Positions 58,286 through 64,000 of a stretch of 64,000 bases of DNA are shown piece after piece. The stretch is from JAWKIW01 sp041394145. GTDB taxonomy: Bacteria; Actinomycetota; Acidimicrobiia; Acidimicrobiales; Acidimicrobilacustridaceae. A model generated the notes under the pieces. The model searched no databases. It was not told the origin of the DNA and saw nothing but the letters and a program-made list of their open reading frames with translations. A program made the position numbers and the translations under genes. The stretch is from positions 62,001 through 126,000 of the forward strand of contig JAWKIW010000013.1 of assembly GCA_041394145.1 (NCBI GenBank). The letters run 5' to 3'. Every line of letters starts with the position of its first letter. The stretch's first letter is position 1.

Positions 58286-59509
58286 ATGGACGCGACGACC
58301 GACGACGCAGCGGAGGTGCAGGACGGGGACGAGAACCCGTTCGCGGCGATGGATCCGGCCATGGCGGCCGACCCGCAGCCCATGTACGCGGTGATGCGGG
58401 AGGCGCCGGCCATGGCGGTCGAAGGCGTGGGGGTGATCCTGTCGGGCCGGGCCGAGATCGAAGAGGCGTTCCGGCACCCGACCCTGTTCTCGTCGAACAT
58501 GTCGGCCGTCGACCTCAAGAACAAGCGGCCGTTGATCCCCCTGCAGATCGATCCGCCCGACCACAAGACCTACCGCAAGATCCTCGACCCGATCTTCGCC
58601 CCCCGGGAGGTGGCCAAGCTCGAGGAGCCGCTGACGGCGCTGGTGAACGACCTCCTCGACGGCTTCGACGGTCGCACCGAGATCGACTTCGCCCGTGAGT
58701 TCTCGATCCCGTACCCGTCGCAGGTCTTCCTCACCCTGCTCGGTCTGCCCATGGACGAGCTGCCCCGGTTCCTCGCCATGAAGGACGGCATCATCCGACC
58801 CGACCACGTCACCGGGGCCGAGTGGGGCAGCGAGCAGATGCACGCCCACCAGCAGGCCACCGCCGACTCGATCTACGACTACTTCGAGGAGATCCTCGAC
58901 GAGCGCGAGGCCGAGCGTCGTGACGACCTGGTCAGCCGCTTCCTCGACACCGAGGTCGACGGCGAGCGCCTGACTCGCGAGGACATCCTCGACATCTGCT
59001 TCCTGTTCCTCATCGCCGGGCTCGACACCGTGACCGCGACGCTCGACTGCATGTTCAGCTTCTTGGCCCGCCACCCCGATCACCGCCGCCAGATCGTCGA
59101 GGACCCGTCGGTCATCCCGGCCGCGGTGGAGGAGCTGCTGCGCTGGGAGACGCCGGTGATGGGTGTGGCGCGGGTGGCCACCGAGGACACCGCGCTCGGC
59201 GAGTGCCCCGTGCACGCCGGAGACCAGGTGCTGGTGATGCTCGGCTCGGCCAACACCGACGACGCCGAGTTCGGCGACGGTGACGTCGTCCGCTTCGACC
59301 GCGACCCCAACCGTCACCTGGCCTTCGGTGGCGGCATCCACCGCTGCCTCGGATCGCACCTCGCTCGTCAGGAGCTGCGCGTCGCCCTGCGCGAGTGGCA
59401 CCGCCGCTTCCCGGACTACGCCGTCGCGCCGGGGGTCGAGCTCGAGTACACCGGCGGGATCCGCTCGATCGACCGCTTCCCGATGGTGCTCGGCCCCGTC
59501 GGCGGCTGA
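58286..59509 (+). CDS. Cytochrome P450 (second)
   Basis: A 407-residue P450. The I-helix is FLIAGLDTVTATLDCMFSFL, the K-helix is EELLRW and the heme loop FGGGIHRCLG has the Cys at ~354. The N-terminal stretch ENPFAAMDPAMAADPQPMYA and PLIPLQIDPPDHKTYRKILD are common in actinobacterial P450s that act on fatty or terpenoid substrates. It differs from the 18.6-kb P450 in the I-helix and heme loop, so the two are not recent duplicates. No ferredoxin gene is adjacent. Divergent from the VOC gene. Confidence 0.9.
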   Translation: MDATTDDAAEVQDGDENPFAAMDPAMAADPQPMYAVMREAPAMAVEGVGVILSGRAEIEEAFRHPTLFSSNMSAVDLKNKRPLIPLQIDPPDHKTYRKILDPIFAPREVAKLEEPLTALVNDLLDGFDGRTEIDFAREFSIPYPSQVFLTLLGLPMDELPRFLAMKDGIIRPDHVTGAEWGSEQMHAHQQATADSIYDYFEEILDEREAERRDDLVSRFLDTEVDGERLTREDILDICFLFLIAGLDTVTATLDCMFSFLARHPDHRRQIVEDPSVIPAAVEELLRWETPVMGVARVATEDTALGECPVHAGDQVLVMLGSANTDDAEFGDGDVVRFDRDPNRHLAFGGGIHRCLGSHLARQELRVALREWHRRFPDYAVAPGVELEYTGGIRSIDRFPMVLGPVGG

Positions 59510-59548
59510 CGTCACGTCGCGGCCTGCCCCGGTGCCAGGGTCGGTGCG

Positions 59549-62500
59549 TCAGTCGCCGGCGGAGCGCAGGGGAGCCACGGCGGCCGGCGTCGTCGGTGCC
59601 GCCTCGTCACGGGCGAGCAGGCTCGTGATCAGCTCCTGCGAGTGCGACACCTCGGCGCCCAGCCAGCCGACGGCGGGCACCGCCTGCTCGACGAGGTTCG
59701 GAAGGTGCTCGGCGGCGAGGCTGGCTCCCAGGCTGGTGCCGACGGCGATGCCCCAGCCGAGCGGTCCGAGCGGCGTGCACCCGAAGAACTGCGACAGGCC
59801 GGGGATCTCGATCACGGCGGCCAGCGCCGCCATCGACCCGAGGAGGCAGCGGCCACGAGCGGGTCGCGGCGGCCGATCAGCAGGGTCTGACCCAGCTGGG
59901 TACCCACCACGGACGCCAGGCCGACGGTGGCGGCCCGGCGCGGGCCGGCTCCCACCGATCGGGCCAGCAGCCACGCGCTGGTGGCTCCGAGGGTGGTGGC
60001 CTCGGCTCGTCGGACGATGGCGTCCTGCAGCTGGTCCCCGAGAGACCGCTCGGGGCCCTCGCGGGCCAGGTCTTGGCGGACCTCGGCCGGCGGCGGGCTG
60101 GCCACGATCGCCAGCGACGGCAGGATGTCGGTGAACATGTTGACGAGCAGCACCTGGCGGGTGGATAGCGACGGGTGACCGGTGAGGCCGCCCGAGGCCA
60201 GGATGAACCCGATCTCGCCGAGGTTGCCGCCGAGCAGGATGGCGAGGCTGTCGCGCACTGCGGCCCACAGCGCGCGACCCTCGACGACGGCCTCGAGGAT
60301 GGTCTCGATGCGGCTGTCGGTGATGATCACGTCGGCCGCGGTGCGCGCCGCGGGCGCGCAGTGGGTTCCCACCGCGATGCCGGCGTCGGCCAGCCGGATG
60401 GCGTTGGCGTCGTTGGCGCCGTCGCCCGTCATGCCCACGGGCCGTCCCGCTCGCCGGTACGCCTTCACGATCCGGACCTTGTCCGACGGGGTCACCCGGG
60501 CGAAGACCGTCACCCGCCCGAGGGCACGGTCGAGGTCGGCATCGGACAGCTCGGCGAGGTCGGCGCCGCTGAGGATGTCGCCGCTGTTCAGGATCCCCAG
60601 CTCGGCGGCGACGCCGGCGGCCGTGCTCGGGTGGTCCCCGGTGACCATCACGACGTCGACCCCGGCGGCGCGCAGCCCGTCGACCGCCTCCCTGGCCGTG
60701 GGCCTTACCGGGTCGGCCAGCCCCACGAAGCCCAGGAGCGCCAGCTCGTCGACCTCGGCCTCGTCGGCGATGCCGGGCAACCGGTGACCAGCCGGGAGGC
60801 GGCGCTCGGCGACGGCCAGGACCCGCAGCCCCCGGCGGGCCAGCCGGTCCACGCCGTCGGCGAGTCGTCGCGCGGTCGCCGCGTCGAGTCGACGCTCGCC
60901 GTCGCGGCTCACCCAGGTCGTGGACCGCGGCAGGAGGTGCTCGGGCGCGCCCTTCACGCTCAACAGGACCTCGTCGCCGGCCCGTCCCCAGGTGGCGTGC
61001 ATCGGCCGGTCCGAGCCGAAGGGGAGCTCGGCGATCCGGGCCCAGGGGTCGCCGTCGTCGTCGGTTCCGACCCCGAGGCGCTGGGCACCGTCGCGCACGG
61101 CCCGGTCGGTGAAGTGGGGCAGTGCACGCTCCCCGTCGGGCTCGGGGCTCGCCCGGAGCGCGGCCGCCAGGACGAGCCCGGCGTGGGACCCGTTGCCGTC
61201 CACGCGGCTGGCGCGGACGACCCGCTCGAGGTCCTCACCGGTGAGCTCCACGACGCCGTCCCAGACGCAGCTGAGCTCGATGCGGCCCCGGGTCAACGTG
61301 CCGGTCTTGTCGATGCAGACGACGTCGATGCGCCCGAGGGCCTCCACCGCCCGGGGATCGCGCACCAGCACGTTGTGGCGAGCGAGGCGCCGGGCGACGG
61401 CGAGCTGGCCGACCGTGGCCAGCATCGGGAGCCCCTCGGGGACGGCGGCGACCGCCAGGCTGATGCCGCTGGAGAGGGCGGTGGCGACGGGGAGGCCCCG
61501 CAGCAGCTGGCTGGCGGCGAGGACGGCGCCGCTGACGCCGGCCACCGGCAGGCTGAGGGTGGCCAGCTCGCGCATGCGGGCCTCGACGCCCGTCTCGGGC
61601 CGGTCGTCGTCGCCGACCTCGGCGGCGGCCTCGGTGTCGCGGCCCACGGCCACCACCACGGCGCTGGCCGACCCGGTGACGACCGAGGTGCCGGCGTAGA
61701 GCATCGAGGAGCGCTCGGCGACCAGGGCGCGGAAGGTGGCGGCGGTTCCCTTGGCCACCGGCTCTGACTCGCCGGTGAGGCTCGCCTCGTCGACCTCGAG
61801 CATGGCCGCCCGCAGGATGCGGCAGTCGGCCGGGACGGTGTCGCCGGCGACGAGCTCGACGACGTCGCCCGGCACCAGCTGGTCGGCCGGCACGAACACC
61901 AGCTCACCGTCGCGACGGACGTGGGCGTGCACGTCGCCGGCGGCGACCAGGGCCTTCACGGCCGACTCGGACGCGAAGCGCTGGACGCCCGAGATCACGC
62001 CACCCACGAGGATGACCGACATCACCACCCCGGCGTCGGTCGGCGAGCCGACCACGGCCGACAGCGCGGCGCTGCCGGCCATGACCGGCGTCATCGGGTT
62101 GGCGAGCTCGAGCCACATCGCCCTCGCCAGCGCCAGCGGCACCGGCAGCGGTCGGGTGGTCGGGGGGAGGCGCCGCGCCGCTTCGTGTGACGTCAGCCCG
62201 TCCCTGGTGCTCTCCAGCTCGGCCAGCACCTTCCTGCGGGACATCTCGTGCCACCGCGTGCGGGTCCGCAGCACGGGTTCGGGGTGACGGGCGAGCGAGG
62301 TGGCGGCGCGGACGCCGTTCGCCATCGACAGCAGGGCGGCGGTGTTCACCGTGGTCGCTGCTCGGCGGCCGGCGTCCTGCTCGGGCGACGACAGCGCCAG
62401 CACCGAGGCGATCGAGCTGCCGCCGAGCGCGAAGGCGTTGCCCTGGCGGCTGACCTCGTGGGCGATGCCCGCCGCCTCGACGACGAACCGGGCCGCCGGC

Positions 62501-64000
62501 AGGTCGGGTACCAGCAGGTCGGCGCCCCATGGTGCGTGCCGCCCGCCGAGCAGGCCGAGGCCGACGTCGGCCGCCCGCAGGGCCTCGTGGTCGGCGCCGT
62601 CGACGAGCAGCACGACGCAGCCGTCGCTGCAGGTCGCGGACGGCTTCGGCGATCCCGTCCTCGACGTCGACGAGCAGGTCGGCGTGGAGCCGGGTCGCCA
62701 GGTCGAGGTCGCCGCCCGCGAGCACCACCATGGCCCCGATGTGGCGGGCGTCGTCGACGATCTGACGAGCCTCGGGCGCGACCTCCGGCGCCGTGGACAG
62801 CACGGCGACGAGCTCGTCGCCGTGGCTGAGCCCGAGCTCGAGGGGACCGGCGGCGAGGTCGATGAGCCGTTGCCCTCGGAGCGTGAGCTCGTCCACCGGA
62901 CCGAGGGTCCATCCGTCGCGGGAGTGCACCCGGCGGGGACGGCTCGGGCGGAACAGGGCGCGGATCCGGCGGTTCACCTCGTTGTGATCGACGTCCTCGC
63001 GGGCGTGGACCTGGGCCACCCGGCGCCGGCCGGTCACCGCGAGGTCGGCGTTCAGGACCAGGCAGTCCACCCGGTCCAGCCGGGTCAGCGCCTCGCGGCC
63101 GACCACGAGGACGCCCCGGCGCGCCAGGTGGTGGCCCAGTTCTGCGAGGAAGGCGTCGCGACCCAAGCGAGCTGGCTTGTTCAGGCCGGCGAGCAGCACG
63201 GCGCTGGCGCGGCGCAGGCTCTGGGTGGTGGCCAGGACGATCCCACCACCGGCGAGCGAGGTCAGCGACGCCCGACGCGCATAGGTCTGCAGTGGCCCTT
63301 CGGGCAGCGGCACGGGCCTCGGCGTGTGGGGGACCGGCGTGGTCGGCACGTGATCGGGGCCGGCGTACAGCTCTGGCTCGCGCTGCTCGAACAGCCGTCG
63401 ATGGGCCCCGGCGCTGCGCAGCGTCAGGCCCCGCTGCACGGCGTCCACCGCCAGGGCGAGCGGGCCCTGGGCCAGGGCCGCGCCGGCGGCGTTGAGCACG
63501 GCCAGGGAGACGTCGGTCGCCCACGGGCCCACCCGCGTCTCCAGCTCGCGGCGAAGGCGGGGCTGGTCCTCGATGAAGCCGGCCACGGCGCCGACCTCGA
63601 CGGGGATCGGGCTCGCCCGGAGCACGCTGGCAGCCAGCGCGACGCCCGTGCCGACGGCGTCGGCGGCGAGGGCGATGGCGGCGCGGCGGATCGTCTCACC
63701 GTCGCCGGGCTGCTCGACGCGGTCGTGGGAGAACCGCTCGTCACCGACGCCGTGGCGATCCTCGACGGCCTCGACGACGTCGACCAGCTCGCCCACGTCG
63801 ATCGCGTCGCCGTCGAAGGCGACGATCACCCGGCCGGTGACGCCGTCGACCTCGGCCCAGTCCACGCCCTCCAGGCGTCGGAGCGCCGCGGTGACCCTCT
63901 GGTGGAGGGGCTCGCTGCCGGGGTGCTGGACGGTCTTGACCTCGATGTGGGCCCGGCCCTCGCCGGACCACACGCGACGCCGGTGCCGGCCCCTAGACGA
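59549..64000 (-). CDS. Giant CtpI/CtpH-like cation-transporting P-type ATPase, partial and frameshifted twice
   Basis: Over 1,480 residues are visible and the frame is open to the window edge, so the N-terminus may be outside. The N-terminal ~450 residues are the extra domain of mycobacterial CtpI/CtpH-type ATPases (EDQPRLRRELETRVGPWATD, LLAGLNKPARLGRDAFLAEL). The core ATPase has SLTGESEP (actuator), VCIDKTGTLTRGR (phosphorylated Asp), PFGSDRPMHATWGRAGDEVL and GMTGDGANDANAI (hinge). The reading frame breaks near 62626 (about two bases missing) and near 59848 (one missing); the last ~95 residues end at 59549. Cation specificity is unknown. Confidence 0.82.

Overview
The window is a very GC-rich chromosomal segment from an actinobacterium, most likely of the class Acidimicrobiia or a near relative. 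The assignment rests on gene content and order. A DUF5719 protein, a DUF3499 protein, phosphomannomutase (manB), a Trm112-like protein, a TobH-like sugar-phosphate isomerase and S-adenosylhomocysteinase lie in an order resembling the mycobacterial sahH-tobH-manB-Rv3258c neighbourhood. GTG starts, 4-bp GTGA/ATGA overlaps and leaderless-looking promoters (TANNNT six to eight bases before the start codon) recur throughout. No rRNA, tRNA, CRISPR array, insertion sequence or prophage was recognised.

Layout. 0-2.3 kb: end of a large membrane protein and a DUF5719 envelope protein. 2.3-5.8 kb: a small accessory patch holding a two-gene nucleotidyltransferase/HTH cassette that resembles a type IV toxin-antitoxin pair, a membrane thioredoxin and two secreted or anchored proteins of unknown role. 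5.8-9.2 kb: FtsH, DUF3499 and a CPBP protease. 9.4-16 kb: a mannose and polyprenyl-sugar block (GT-C-like membrane protein, DPM-like GT2, ManB, Trm112-like, TobH-like isomerase). 16.3-22 kb: SAH hydrolase behind a structured leader, an Asp/Asn beta-hydroxylase-like protein, a P450, a polysaccharide deacetylase and MtnA. 22-28.4 kb: a secreted protein, a broken comF, a FlgM-like protein, short HPF, SecA and RF2. 28.4-34.4 kb: a PNPOx-like protein, FtsE-FtsX-M23 peptidase, enoyl-CoA hydratase, a Rieske protein and a Bax-inhibitor-like protein. 34.4-43.8 kb: metallophosphoesterase, HAD, lipoprotein, glycosidase-like barrel, sulfatase, CBS pair and an ABC solute-binding lipoprotein. 44-49 kb: aldolase, a CoA-transferase-like gene and a kinase-like/flippase-like membrane protein, the last two heavily frameshifted. 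49-52.1 kb: a TetR regulator divergent from an MMPL exporter with paired operators. 52.2-64 kb: ion channel, MBL hydrolase, DUF2254, a Tat-exported surface protein, Fic-VOC pair, a second P450 and a giant CtpI/CtpH-like P-type ATPase that runs off the end.

How the genes work together. The 9-16 kb block can convert fructose-6-P to mannose-1-P and feed a polyprenyl-phosphate sugar donor used by GT-C-like enzymes at the envelope. AhcY and MtnA serve S-adenosylmethionine by-product recycling. SecA, FtsEX with its peptidase, FtsH and HPF are core growth functions. The TetR-MMPL pair and the nucleotidyltransferase-HTH cassette are self-contained modules with visible operators.

A caution on sequence quality: at least ten genes carry small indels, densest at 22.6-23.4 kb and 46.0-48.3 kb. 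Most hit otherwise well-conserved reading frames, so assembly or sequencing error is more likely than real gene decay, although the sequence alone cannot settle this.
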